From: an uncultured Acidimicrobiales bacterium
GTDB taxonomy: Bacteria > Actinomycetota > Acidimicrobiia > Acidimicrobiales > SZUA-35
Length of the DNA: 64,000 nt
Direction: 5' to 3'
NCBI GenBank assembly: GCA_937976305.1
Contig: CALJSB010000025.1
Location: 62,001-126,000, forward strand
Shown here: positions 26,845 to 37,395 of the stretch, one piece after another
Numbering within the stretch: the first letter of the stretch is position 1
How the letters are laid out: each line of letters starts with the position of its first letter
The notes under the pieces: generated by a model
What the model was told of the DNA's origin: nothing
What the model saw: only the letters and a program-made list of their open reading frames with translations
Database searches by the model: none
Made by a program: the position numbers and the translations under genes

Positions 26845-27794
26845 GGTTCTCTGTCCTGGCCCCAGCGCCGACGGTCGCAGCAGCCTCTGCGATCGCGGCC
26901 GACGCCTCGGCGAGCGGAGCCAGCGGGTTCTGGTCGACGCAGGGCGAGACGGTTGATGCGTTGACGGCACTGACCGTCGCCGGCACGGACACAGCCGACC
27001 TCGACCTGGGCACGGCCGTCATCCCGATCCAGGGGCGGCACCCCATGGTCATGGCCCAGCAGGCACTCACGGCCAATGAGCACCTCGGAGGCCGACTGAT
27101 TCTCGGCCTCGGCGTCTCTCACCGACCATTCATTGAAACGACGTGGGGGCTCTCCTACCACGGAGCGGTTGCGCAGATGACCGAATACCTCGACGTGCTG
27201 CTGCCGTTGCTCGAGGGTGATCAGGTTGCCTACAGCGGCCCGCACTGGACGATGAACGGCGGCATCAAAACAGCTGGACCTCGTCCCCGTGTGTACCTGT
27301 CAGCTCTTGGCCCCCGCATGACCGAACTTGCGGGCACCCGGGCCGATGGTGTCATCACCTGGTTTGTCGGTCCGCGCTCGCTGGCCGAGGTCTCCGTGCC
27401 AACGATGGACCTTGCCGCTGAGCAGGCCGACCGACCACGTCCAGAGTTGGTGAGTGGGTTCCCGATCTGCGTCACCGACGATCTGGCCTCAGCCACCGAA
27501 CTCGCCAACACCCAATACGGCGGCCTTGCAGCCTTGCCCACCTACCAGCGAACGCTGGCTTGCGAAGGCGTCGACCGGCCAAGCGACATCGCACTCGTCG
27601 GCTCTGTGAGCTCAGTCAACGATCGACTCGACGAACTGGAGGCACTAGGGGTGGACAACCTCATGGCCGACGTGTTCGGCACGCCAGATGAGCGAGCGGC
27701 CACCCTCGCTCTGTTGTCCGAGCGAAGCGAGACGGTCATCGATGTCCGAGAACAAGCGGCCGCGCCGTTGCTACACGACGCCGGGGACCTTTGA
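26841..27794 (+). CDS. LLM-class (probably F420-dependent) oxidoreductase
   Basis: 317 residues, a luciferase-like TIM barrel. LGTAVIPIQGRHPMVMAQQALT (about 56-77), RLILGLGVSHR (about 85-95) and a GLSY region followed by EYLDVLLPLL are typical of actinobacterial F420-dependent LLM proteins. The GTG start overlaps the MDMPI stop (GTGA). It would reduce or oxidise a small molecule with F420H2, or FMNH2 if assigned to the monooxygenase branch. It overlaps the convergent HD-domain gene by 24 bases. Confidence 0.85.
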   Translation: MRFSVLAPAPTVAAASAIAADASASGASGFWSTQGETVDALTALTVAGTDTADLDLGTAVIPIQGRHPMVMAQQALTANEHLGGRLILGLGVSHRPFIETTWGLSYHGAVAQMTEYLDVLLPLLEGDQVAYSGPHWTMNGGIKTAGPRPRVYLSALGPRMTELAGTRADGVITWFVGPRSLAEVSVPTMDLAAEQADRPRPELVSGFPICVTDDLASATELANTQYGGLAALPTYQRTLACEGVDRPSDIALVGSVSSVNDRLDELEALGVDNLMADVFGTPDERAATLALLSERSETVIDVREQAAAPLLHDAGDL

Positions 27795-28340
27795 GGGTCG
27801 GCTGAAGACTTCCTCGAGCATTGGCACGAAGTCCTCGATGGCCATGTTGTCGTAGGCCGGGTCGAAGCAGTTCTGGTCGTAGAACTCGCAGAAGTCGACG
27901 CAGCGGTCGTAGTGGGGTGACTCGCGGTATTGCTCGCGGGCATCACGATCGCCGCCCAAGTGGTGGAAGTAGTAGTACCCCTGGAACAGCCCGTGGTGCT
28001 TGATCACCCAATGCGTTTCGTCGTCGACGTAGGGAGCGAGAAGGGCCGCTGCGGCATCGGAGTGGTTCTCGGGTGCGAAGGCATCGGCAACATCGTGCAG
28101 CAGCGCACCCACGACCATGTCGACGGACTCGTCGTTGCGAACCGCTCGGGTCGCTGACTGGAGCGAGTGCGCGTAGCGGTCGATCTGGTAGCCGAGCGTC
28201 GGCCCCTTCAAGAGGTCGAGCATCGTGATCAAGTTGGGAACGAGCGCGCCTCGAGCGTGCTCTTCGAAGGCGGGCGACAGCATCTCGTAGTCGGCCTTGG
28301 TGCCGTCAGCCATGCTTGTCCAGGAAACGGTGTAGCTCAC
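27771..28340 (-). CDS. HD-domain protein (phosphohydrolase or HD-type oxygenase)
   Basis: 189 residues from the GTG at 28340 (ATG at 28313 is the alternative); the GTG keeps SYTVSWTSMADGTKADY, a conserved opening in relatives. HD-type ligands are His58 (RYAHSLQSATRA), His82-Asp83 (LLHDVAD) and His93, with HHGLFQGYYYFHHLGGD (about 112-128) downstream. Plain HD proteins hydrolyse phosphoesters, but the HSLQSATRA/LLHDVAD arrangement also resembles PhnZ/TmpB-type diiron oxygenases that act on phosphonates. The two cannot be separated by eye. It diverges from the MFS gene with a 21-base gap. Confidence 0.8.
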   Translation of the reverse strand: MSYTVSWTSMADGTKADYEMLSPAFEEHARGALVPNLITMLDLLKGPTLGYQIDRYAHSLQSATRAVRNDESVDMVVGALLHDVADAFAPENHSDAAAALLAPYVDDETHWVIKHHGLFQGYYYFHHLGGDRDAREQYRESPHYDRCVDFCEFYDQNCFDPAYDNMAIEDFVPMLEEVFSRPSKVPGVV

Positions 28341-28361
28341 GGGGCAAGAATAGGCTGCGGC

Positions 28362-29537
28362 GTGCTCACTGGCAGCCCCTCTACCAACCAGCGGCTCCTG
28401 CTGGGCTTGGCGGCGAGTCTGTACGCCGGTTTCGGTTTGGTGGCAGCGTCGCTGTCGCCTCTGGTTGGCACCATCAACGACGACCTCGGACTCAGCCGTT
28501 CTCAGATGGGTGTTGTGCTCGGTTCCTGGCAGTTCGTCTATCTGTTTGCTGCGATTCCGGCGGGCAAGTTTCTTGACCGAGTGGGTCTGCGTCATGGTCT
28601 GGCGATCGGCTCGGTTCTCATTGCCGTGTCGGGATTCCTGCGCTCGATCGCCATCGATTGGTTCAGCCTGATCGGTGCGGTCGGCCTGCTTGGCATTGGT
28701 GGGCCGCTGATCTCAATTGGTGTGCCGGCGCTCGTGAGCAAACGGTTCGTCGGCGCCGACCGTGGCTTCGCCACCGGTGTCGCCGTCAGTGGGCCCGTCA
28801 TCGGTTCGATGGTGACGCTGTTCACCGCCAACGCCCTCCTCATGCCGGCCTTCGGAGGTCGGTGGCGACCGGTGGTGGCCACCTACGCCGCGTGGTCGGT
28901 CGTTGCCGCCGTTGCGTGGCTGATCGTGACCGCTCGCGAGCATGACGAAGGCCAATGGCACCGAACGGCTGAGGGTCGAGTCGACAACCGATCGCTGCTG
29001 CAGGTGGATCTCGTCCGGCTCATCTTGGTGCTGGCAGTGCTGACGTTCTTCGTCAATCACGCCATGGCCAACTGGCTCCCTGAGATGCTGCGTGATTTCG
29101 GGCTGGCGCCGTCGACCGCGGGTGCGTGGGCTGCTGCGGTCAGCGTCCCCGGGCTCATTGCGGCGTTGGTACTCCCCCGTATGGCCACGCCCGACAGACG
29201 GCGAGTGATGCTCGTGTCGATGTATGCGCTGATCGGTGTGGCCCTCGTCCCCTTGGCGATCTCGTGGACGGCGGCAACGGCCATCGGGATTCTGCTCTTC
29301 GGCGCCATGCGATCAGCCGTGCTGCCGATTGCGATGCTGTTTCTCATGGACGATGAGCGGGTGGGCCCGACCAACATGGCCGGGGCCGGAGCGCTGTATT
29401 TCACCGCTGGAGAAATCGGCGGCGTTACGGGGCCGGTCGTCGTCGGTGTCGTTGCTGATGCAAGTGGCTTTGGGCCCGCCGTGTGGATCTTGGTCGGCGT
29501 AGCCGCCGTGATGGCCGTGGTGGCCACGAGGGCCTAA
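28362..29537 (+). CDS. MFS transporter, CynX/NimT-like
   Basis: 391 residues from the GTG at 28362; a longer reading would run antisense through the HD gene. Twelve hydrophobic helices can be traced. The helix 2-3 loop carries GKFLDRVGLRHG, the MFS motif A (GxLxDRxGRR-like). It resembles the cyanate/nitroimidazole branch (CynX/NimT) in length and in its short central loop. The substrate is unknown. It is followed 9 bases later by the sulfurtransferase gene. Confidence 0.82.
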   Translation: MLTGSPSTNQRLLLGLAASLYAGFGLVAASLSPLVGTINDDLGLSRSQMGVVLGSWQFVYLFAAIPAGKFLDRVGLRHGLAIGSVLIAVSGFLRSIAIDWFSLIGAVGLLGIGGPLISIGVPALVSKRFVGADRGFATGVAVSGPVIGSMVTLFTANALLMPAFGGRWRPVVATYAAWSVVAAVAWLIVTAREHDEGQWHRTAEGRVDNRSLLQVDLVRLILVLAVLTFFVNHAMANWLPEMLRDFGLAPSTAGAWAAAVSVPGLIAALVLPRMATPDRRRVMLVSMYALIGVALVPLAISWTAATAIGILLFGAMRSAVLPIAMLFLMDDERVGPTNMAGAGALYFTAGEIGGVTGPVVVGVVADASGFGPAVWILVGVAAVMAVVATRA

Positions 29538-29546
29538 GTTCGAGGC

Positions 29547-30410
29547 ATGACCGAGAACCCGCTGCCAAGCCTCGTCTCGTCCGCCTGGTTGGCTGAACAC
29601 CTTGACGACCCCGATCTCCGCATTCTCGAGTGCTCCGTCGCATTGCGACCCTCCACCGGCGGCTTCGTGGCGGATGAGATGAGTGCCCAGTGGGCCGAGG
29701 GACACATCCCCAATTCTGCCTACGCCGACCTTGCGGGGGCGCTGAGCGACCCTGACAGCCCGCTGCGCTTCACCATGCCGACCGCCGATCGCTTTGCCAA
29801 GGCCATGGAGGATCTCGGGGTTGGCGACGACACCCGGGTCGTTCTCTACGACCGCCGGATGACCATGTGGGCCACAAGAGTGTTCTGGATGCTGAAGGCA
29901 TTCGGCTTCGACAACTGTGCCGTACTCGATGGCGGGTTCAAGACATGGACCACCGAAGGCCGCCCCGTCGACACTGGCCCGGCACCTGAGCGGCCAAGGA
30001 CGACGTTCACACCGCAGCCGCGACCGCACCTCATCGCCACACTGCAACAGATGGAATCAGCGGTCACCGACCAGAGTCACTGCATCATCAACTCGCTGTC
30101 GCCCGAGAACCACAGTGGCGAAGACGACAGCTATGGGCGAGCCGGCCATCTTCCCGGTGCGAGCAACGTCTTCGCCATTGCTTTGATCGACACCGAGACC
30201 CACCAATACCGGCCAGTTGAGGAGCTTCGTGAGCTGTTTGCCTACCTTCCGCCTGATGAGCCGGTGATCACCTACTGCGGCGGCGGGATCGCGGCGACGA
30301 GTGATGCCTTTGTGCTCACCGAGCTGTTGGGCCGCACCGACGTTGCGGTCTACGACGGCTCGCTGAGCGAATGGGTTCAAGACGACAACCGACCGCTTCG
30401 GACCGCATGA
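29547..30410 (+). CDS. sseA: Thiosulfate/3-mercaptopyruvate sulfurtransferase
   Basis: 287 residues, two rhodanese domains (about 8-135 inactive, 155-285 active). The catalytic loop is TYCGGGIAA with Cys246 or a close position; WAEGHIPNSAY (about 49-59) and GRAGHLPGASN (about 195) are the paired rhodanese signatures. CGGGI differs from the CG(S/T)GVTA of mercaptopyruvate transferases and the CRKGVT of thiosulfate transferases, so the donor cannot be assigned. It overlaps the downstream lyase gene by ATGA. Confidence 0.88.
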   Translation: MTENPLPSLVSSAWLAEHLDDPDLRILECSVALRPSTGGFVADEMSAQWAEGHIPNSAYADLAGALSDPDSPLRFTMPTADRFAKAMEDLGVGDDTRVVLYDRRMTMWATRVFWMLKAFGFDNCAVLDGGFKTWTTEGRPVDTGPAPERPRTTFTPQPRPHLIATLQQMESAVTDQSHCIINSLSPENHSGEDDSYGRAGHLPGASNVFAIALIDTETHQYRPVEELRELFAYLPPDEPVITYCGGGIAATSDAFVLTELLGRTDVAVYDGSLSEWVQDDNRPLRTA

Positions 30411-31300
30411 GCCCGACAAGTACGGCGATGCAGATTCGTGAGGTTGGGCCGCGCGACGGCTTGCAGGCTGAAGAGCCGGTGACGATCGAGGCACGGGTGA
30501 CGCTCATCAACGCTCTCGCGGCGGCTGGGCTCAAACACATCGAAGCGGTTTCGTTTGTGTCGCCCAAGGCGGTGCCGCAGATGGCTGAGCCGTCGGTGGT
30601 GATGGATCAGATCGATCGCCAGGCCGACGTGACCTATTGGGGACTGGTGCCGAACCGACGCGGGGCCGAGTTCGCCGTCGAGGCAGGCATGGACGCGATC
30701 ACGGTCACCATCTCGGCCTGCCCGGTCTACAACGAGAAGAACATCAACCGCACCATCGACGAGTCGGTCGAGGCGATCGGCGACATCATCGAGGTCGCAG
30801 ACGGCCGTCCGGTTGATGCCGTGTTGTCGTGCGTCTTCGGATCGCCTTACACCGGCGATGAACCGACCGCGAGCACGCCCGAGCTGATGACCCAACTCGC
30901 CGGTCGGGGGGTCACCACCTTCACGTTGGCGGACACCACGGGCATGGCAACACCGCAGCGAGTCGAACGGGTTCTGGAGATCACCGGGTCAGATATTGGG
31001 CTCCACCTACACAACACTCGCGGCACCGCGCTGGTGAACGCTTGGCACGCCATCGGCCTCGGCGTGCGCCGCTTTGACACCGCCCTCGGCGGGTTGGGCG
31101 GCTCCCCCTTTGCCAAGGGTGCCGGCGGCAACCTCGGCACCGAAGACCTTGTTCATCTCCTGAATGATGCAGGCAACGAGACAGCGCTGCCGAACGACAC
31201 AGGCATCGATCTCGATGCGCTCATGAACGCTGGCCCCGACCTGGCTGAGGCCATCGGACACAGCCTCCCCAGCCCCGTCGCCACTCATGGACCGCGCTAG
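30407..31300 (+). CDS. HMG-CoA lyase-like (HMGL family) protein
   Basis: 297 residues, TIM-barrel HMGL family. VGPRDGLQ (13-20) holds Arg16 and Asp17; HLHNTRG gives metal ligands His200 and His202. The active-site loop reads GGLGGSPFAKGAGGN: Ser233 occupies the place of the catalytic Cys of HMG-CoA lyase (GLGGCPYA). True lyases lose most activity when this Cys is lost, so another acyl-CoA or a different cleavage is plausible. The ATG at 30407 overlaps the sseA stop; it meets the nitroreductase gene end to end with a 4-base overlap. Confidence 0.85.
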   Translation: MSPTSTAMQIREVGPRDGLQAEEPVTIEARVTLINALAAAGLKHIEAVSFVSPKAVPQMAEPSVVMDQIDRQADVTYWGLVPNRRGAEFAVEAGMDAITVTISACPVYNEKNINRTIDESVEAIGDIIEVADGRPVDAVLSCVFGSPYTGDEPTASTPELMTQLAGRGVTTFTLADTTGMATPQRVERVLEITGSDIGLHLHNTRGTALVNAWHAIGLGVRRFDTALGGLGGSPFAKGAGGNLGTEDLVHLLNDAGNETALPNDTGIDLDALMNAGPDLAEAIGHSLPSPVATHGPR

Positions 31301-31959
31301 CTGGTGAACGTTGCGATCTCGTCGAGCGCTGCACGGTCCATACGAACCGTGTTGATGTGGGCCTCGGTGTCCTCGTAGCCAAACGACAGGCCGAAGAGGA
31401 TCTCGTTCTCTTCCGGCAGATCAGCGATCTCGCGCACGGGGCCGGGATACCCGGCGAGTGACCCTTGGGCGATGCATCCGATCCCCTTTTCGACCATCAC
31501 GAGCATCACCGTCTGCAACAAAATGCCGAGGTCGACCGCTTGGGGGTAACCACAGGTGCGGGGCATCGAGAAGAAGGCCACATGAGGTGCGCCGAACAGC
31601 TCAAAGTTCTTGCGGGCAATACGAGCCCGGCCCTCCATGTCCTTGCGCTCGACACCCATCGTTGCGTAGTAGCCGAAGCCACAGGCGCGCTGACGGTCGA
31701 GGTAGACCCCTTCCAGGCGAGCGCCACCGGGAAAGCCTCGGTCTTGCTCGGCGCCGGCATCGAACAACGCGCACAACTCATCTCGTAACCGATCGCATGC
31801 GTCACCCGACACGACCGCGACGTGCCACGGCTGAGTGTTGGTGTTCGATGCTGCCAGCCTGGCGGTGTCGAATACTTCACGAATCACGGTGTCTGGCACC
31901 GGTTCGTCGAGGTAACCGCGGACGGAGTAGCGAGTTTGCAGTGCTTCGGAGACGTTCAC
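31297..31959 (-). CDS. Nitroreductase-family FMN oxidoreductase
   Basis: 220 residues, GTG start. RYSVRGYLDEPV (9-20) is the FMN-phosphate-binding opening of nitroreductases; SNTNTQPWHVAVV (38-50) and the C-terminal GCIAQGSLAGYPGPVREIADLP region complete the fold. It reduces nitro groups, quinones or enones with NAD(P)H; the substrate is unknown. It lies 16 bases after the enolase-superfamily gene on the same strand. Confidence 0.85.
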   Translation of the reverse strand: MNVSEALQTRYSVRGYLDEPVPDTVIREVFDTARLAASNTNTQPWHVAVVSGDACDRLRDELCALFDAGAEQDRGFPGGARLEGVYLDRQRACGFGYYATMGVERKDMEGRARIARKNFELFGAPHVAFFSMPRTCGYPQAVDLGILLQTVMLVMVEKGIGCIAQGSLAGYPGPVREIADLPEENEILFGLSFGYEDTEAHINTVRMDRAALDEIATFTS

Positions 31960-31975
31960 CCCGCCAGTATCTACG

Positions 31976-33202
31976 TCAGAGCTCTCGGTTGTGCGAACTC
32001 AACGGCTGCTGGTGCATCTCGAGGTGGAGTCTTCCGCCGTCGGTTGCGGGGTGAGCATCGATGGCCTCGATGTTGAGTTCGATCCCGAGCCCCGGCTCCG
32101 TTGGGGGCTGGAGGAAGCCGGAGTCCCAGTCGAGCGGGGCCTTCAGCACCTCACGATGGAACGGAGTGTCGATCGTTTCGAGAACAAGAAAGCTCGGGCT
32201 CGAGAACGCCACATGGGCCGCCGCGGCGTGGGCCACTGGCCCGCAGTAGATGTGAGGAGCGACCTGTGCGTTGAAGAGCTCCGTGAGCTGAGCGATCTTC
32301 TTGGTCTCCCAGATTCCCCCTGAGCGTCCAATGTCCGGTTGGACTATTCGCACCCCAGCCGTCAACACGTCGTGAAACTCGCGAACCGTCGTCAGACGTT
32401 CGCCTGTGGCAACCGGAATCGTCGTCGCCCGGGCAACCTCGCCGATGGCTGCCACCTGGTCGGGCGGACACGGCTCTTCGAACCACAGCGGGTCATAGGG
32501 GGCGATGCGCCGGGCCAATCTGATGGCCGAGCCTGTTGTCATCTGCCCGTGGGTGCCAAACAGGATGTCGGCCCGGTCTCCCACGGCTTCGCGGATCGCC
32601 TTGACGTTCGCCTCGGCTCGGTCGAGCTCGTGCAACGAGAGCTCGCGGCCACCCTGAAAGCTGTAGGGACCGGTGGGATCCTGCTTGACGGCCGTCCAAC
32701 CCTCCTCGACGTACTCCACGGCCCGAGAGGCCGCCTCGTTCGGGTCGATGTACACATCGGCTTCGTCTTCCGGGAGCGACGGATCGTGGACGTTGCGGGG
32801 ATAGAGGTAGGTGTAGGTGCGGAGCTGATCATGGAATCGGCCGCCGATCAGGTCATACACCGGGCGATCGAGCAACTTCCCTCGGATGTCCCACACGGCC
32901 ATCTCGATCCCCGAAAACACGCTCATCATCGTGGGGTCGGGGCGCTGGGTGAACCCGGCTGAGTACACCCGCCGAAACATCGCTTCGATGTTGTCTGGCG
33001 ACTCACCGGAAATGAAGCGATCGAACGTGTCTTCGACCATCGAACAGGCGATGCTTGGCGAGAACGGAATGCCGTAACACTCGCCAATGCCCCGCACGCC
33101 GTCGTTCGTCGTCACCTCAACCAAGATCCAGAACGAGCCGCCGATTCCGCTCGGCGGTGCCGTCGCAAAGGTGCGGATGGACTCGAGTGATGAAGCCGTC
33201 AC
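31976..33202 (-). CDS. Enolase-superfamily dehydratase (mandelate racemase/D-galactonate dehydratase-like)
   Basis: 408 residues, GTG start. The barrel residues are FGTHGQMT (about 215-222), WFEEP (about 247-251), ATGERLT (about 272-278) and QPDIGRSGG; His in APHIYCGP (about 320) is the likely catalytic acid. FGTHGQ matches a known sugar-acid-dehydratase-like subgroup in which the usual first Asp ligand is replaced. The expected role is removal of water from an aldonic or aldaric acid; the exact acid is unknown. It diverges from icd across 31 bases. Confidence 0.82.
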   Translation of the reverse strand: MTASSLESIRTFATAPPSGIGGSFWILVEVTTNDGVRGIGECYGIPFSPSIACSMVEDTFDRFISGESPDNIEAMFRRVYSAGFTQRPDPTMMSVFSGIEMAVWDIRGKLLDRPVYDLIGGRFHDQLRTYTYLYPRNVHDPSLPEDEADVYIDPNEAASRAVEYVEEGWTAVKQDPTGPYSFQGGRELSLHELDRAEANVKAIREAVGDRADILFGTHGQMTTGSAIRLARRIAPYDPLWFEEPCPPDQVAAIGEVARATTIPVATGERLTTVREFHDVLTAGVRIVQPDIGRSGGIWETKKIAQLTELFNAQVAPHIYCGPVAHAAAAHVAFSSPSFLVLETIDTPFHREVLKAPLDWDSGFLQPPTEPGLGIELNIEAIDAHPATDGGRLHLEMHQQPLSSHNREL

Positions 33203-33224
33203 AGCGCCAGACCCTACTTGCTAG

Positions 33225-35456
<2,232 letters not shown>

Positions 35457-35458
35457 AC

Positions 35459-36262
35459 GTGGAGCACCCCACCGACTTCAACGAGCTGATGAAGCTCGAG
35501 GACCACGGACCAGACACGTGGGTCGGGTCGAGTGCGGACTACTCGTGGGGTCGAATCTTCGGTGGCCAGGTAGTCGCGCAAGCTCTGTGGGCTGCACTCA
35601 AGACCGTTGACGAAGACAAACACCCTCACTCGCTGCACGCCTACTTCATCCGCGGCGGTGTCATCGATGAGCCGGTGCGATTCGAGGTCGATCGTCTTCG
35701 TGATGGCCGCAGCTTCTGCACGAGGGCGGTTGTTGCTCGTCAATCGGGCGGCGCCATCTTGCACCTGTCGTGCTCGTTCCAGAAGTTTGAGGAAGACGCC
35801 GAGGTGCAAACGGCACGTATGCCGCTGTCGCCAGAGCCCGAAGATGTGCGGACCCGGGCTGACGATTGGCCCTGGATCATGGAGCGCCGTCCGCTCGTGA
35901 GCTACCCCGGCGCCGGTCAGTCGATGGGATGGGTCCGCATCATTGATGATCTGCCTGATGATCCCCGGCTGCATGTCTGTGGCTTGGCCTTCACGTCGGA
36001 CACCATTCAGTTCAATGCCGCTCGGAGCATCCATCCGACGCAGGTCACCCCTGAGGAGTACGGCGAGAAGTTCATGGGCGCCAGCCTCGATCACGCGATG
36101 TGGTTCCACCGACCGGTCAAAGCGGACGAGTGGCACCTCTATGACTGGGCCTGCCACGGCTTACGAGGTGCTCGCGGCATGACTGTCGGCAATCTCTTCG
36201 CCGCTGACGGCACCCATGTCGCGTCGATCGCCCAAGAGGTTCTCCTGAGGGAACGCCGCTAG
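35459..36262 (+). CDS. Acyl-CoA thioesterase II (TesB-like)
   Basis: 268 residues from GTG 35459, 2 bases after icd; an earlier in-frame start would lie inside icd. Double hot-dog TesB features: GRIFGGQVVAQAL (about 30-42), HSLHAYFIRGG (about 56-66), GRSFCTRAVVA (about 83-93), and in the second half SLDHAMWFHRP (about 209-219) with Asp211 in the catalytic-Asp position. It hydrolyses acyl-CoA to free acid and CoA. It is probably co-transcribed with icd. Confidence 0.9.
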   Translation: MEHPTDFNELMKLEDHGPDTWVGSSADYSWGRIFGGQVVAQALWAALKTVDEDKHPHSLHAYFIRGGVIDEPVRFEVDRLRDGRSFCTRAVVARQSGGAILHLSCSFQKFEEDAEVQTARMPLSPEPEDVRTRADDWPWIMERRPLVSYPGAGQSMGWVRIIDDLPDDPRLHVCGLAFTSDTIQFNAARSIHPTQVTPEEYGEKFMGASLDHAMWFHRPVKADEWHLYDWACHGLRGARGMTVGNLFAADGTHVASIAQEVLLRERR

Positions 36263-36268
36263 CGCCAA

Positions 36269-36919
36269 CTAGAAGACGGGAAAGACTCCATCAGCGTCTG
36301 AGCGTTCGCTGCGAGCGAGCGCGTGCAGCACGGCCCAATCGCCGTTGAGATGACGAGCGATGCCCATCAAGATGTCGATCACGATGGCCCGACCTTCTGG
36401 ATCCGTCTCGGGCATCTCGACGTCGACGCTTGCGGCCAGATCATCGACGTGCATCAGCACCTCGATGAGCCGGGTTCGACAGAAGTCGTCGAGGCTGAGC
36501 AGACGACCGCCAAGAGCACCGACCAGGCGATCGGGTGGTTCGGTGGCGAACCGCTCGCTCATCGTCTCGACGAGTGCCCGGCACTTTTCCGCCATGGCCT
36601 CGGCGCCAATCTCTGACTCGCTCGCTGACGCATCCTTGATCTGCTCATGGATGGGCGAGTCGAGAGCAGCGTGGAAATAGGTGATGGGGGTCAGCAGATC
36701 GTCCGGCGACTCGGGCTGTGTCTCTGGATCGGTACGATCGAGATAGGCAATGACGGCGCCGGCGGCCCGCACGAGATGGGCAGAGAGAGCGCCGACCGTC
36801 ATGCCAACGAGTGCAGACGGCTCTTCCCAACGCTCGCCAACCACCGGCAGCGCAAGCAGCGTTGCCGCCGCCTCCGTCGCTTCGAGACACAGCGCCCGAG
36901 GGTCAGTCTGATGCGCCAT
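36269..36919 (-). CDS. MDMPI N-terminal (DinB-like) domain protein
   Basis: 216 residues, a DinB-like helical bundle with the mycothiol maleylpyruvate-isomerase metal triad: His48 (LSAHLV), Glu153 and His157 in LIEVLMHVDD. It lacks the C-terminal SCP2 domain carried by the MDMPI protein at 26056. It could be a mycothiol S-transferase or a paralogue without known substrate. It sits 3 bases after the Ddn-like reductase on the same strand, so the two are co-transcribed. Confidence 0.8.
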   Translation of the reverse strand: MAHQTDPRALCLEATEAAATLLALPVVGERWEEPSALVGMTVGALSAHLVRAAGAVIAYLDRTDPETQPESPDDLLTPITYFHAALDSPIHEQIKDASASESEIGAEAMAEKCRALVETMSERFATEPPDRLVGALGGRLLSLDDFCRTRLIEVLMHVDDLAASVDVEMPETDPEGRAIVIDILMGIARHLNGDWAVLHALARSERSDADGVFPVF

Positions 36920-36922
36920 GGC

Positions 36923-37372
36923 TTACTGGGCTCGGGAGATGAACACCGGAATCTCGCGGTCGGCTTCTGTTGCCTTCACGTGATAGTCCGCGTAGTTCGG
37001 GAAGACCGCAACGGCTCGCTCCCACCAGGCAGCCCGCTCGTCGCCATCCACGAGGCGAACCTCGGTTTCGTATGGCTCTGGGCCGTCCTGCAGCAAGATT
37101 TTCTGATCGGCCATCAGGTTGTAGTACCAGCCGGGATGTTCCGGCGCACCCCCCTTCGAGGCGATGATGGCGTATTCACCCTCGTGTTCGACTCGCATGA
37201 GCGGCACCTTGCGCACCTTGCCGCTCTTGTGGCCAACCGTCGTGATGATGATGATCGGGATTCCGGTGTCTCGAAGCGTGTTCGCCTCAGCCCCGTTGGA
37301 TGCCTCGTACCGCTCGACCTGCTCGGCGACCCAGTCCCACTTGCTTGCTTCGTATTCTCCATCAAATGCCAT
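36923..37372 (-). CDS. F420-dependent nitroreductase-like (Ddn family) protein
   Basis: 149 residues from ATG 37372 (MAFDGEYEASKWDW), typical of Ddn/FGD-type split-barrel proteins. The core IIITTVGHKSGKVRKVPLMRVEHEGEYAIIASKGGAPEHPGWYYNL (about 44-88) is the family signature that binds F420. Members reduce nitroimidazoles, quinones or enones with F420H2. It diverges from the GuaB-like gene across 23 bases containing a short ACTCTAGAGT palindrome. Confidence 0.88.
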   Translation of the reverse strand: MAFDGEYEASKWDWVAEQVERYEASNGAEANTLRDTGIPIIIITTVGHKSGKVRKVPLMRVEHEGEYAIIASKGGAPEHPGWYYNLMADQKILLQDGPEPYETEVRLVDGDERAAWWERAVAVFPNYADYHVKATEADREIPVFISRAQ

Positions 37373-37395
37373 GCGCCGCACTCTAGAGTACTTTC

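Noticed and set aside
37380-37389. ACTCTAGAGT palindrome in the gap between the Ddn-like and IMPDH-family genes as an operator
   Set aside because: Ten bases with a common core can occur by chance, and no regulator gene is adjacent; not strong enough to list as a site.
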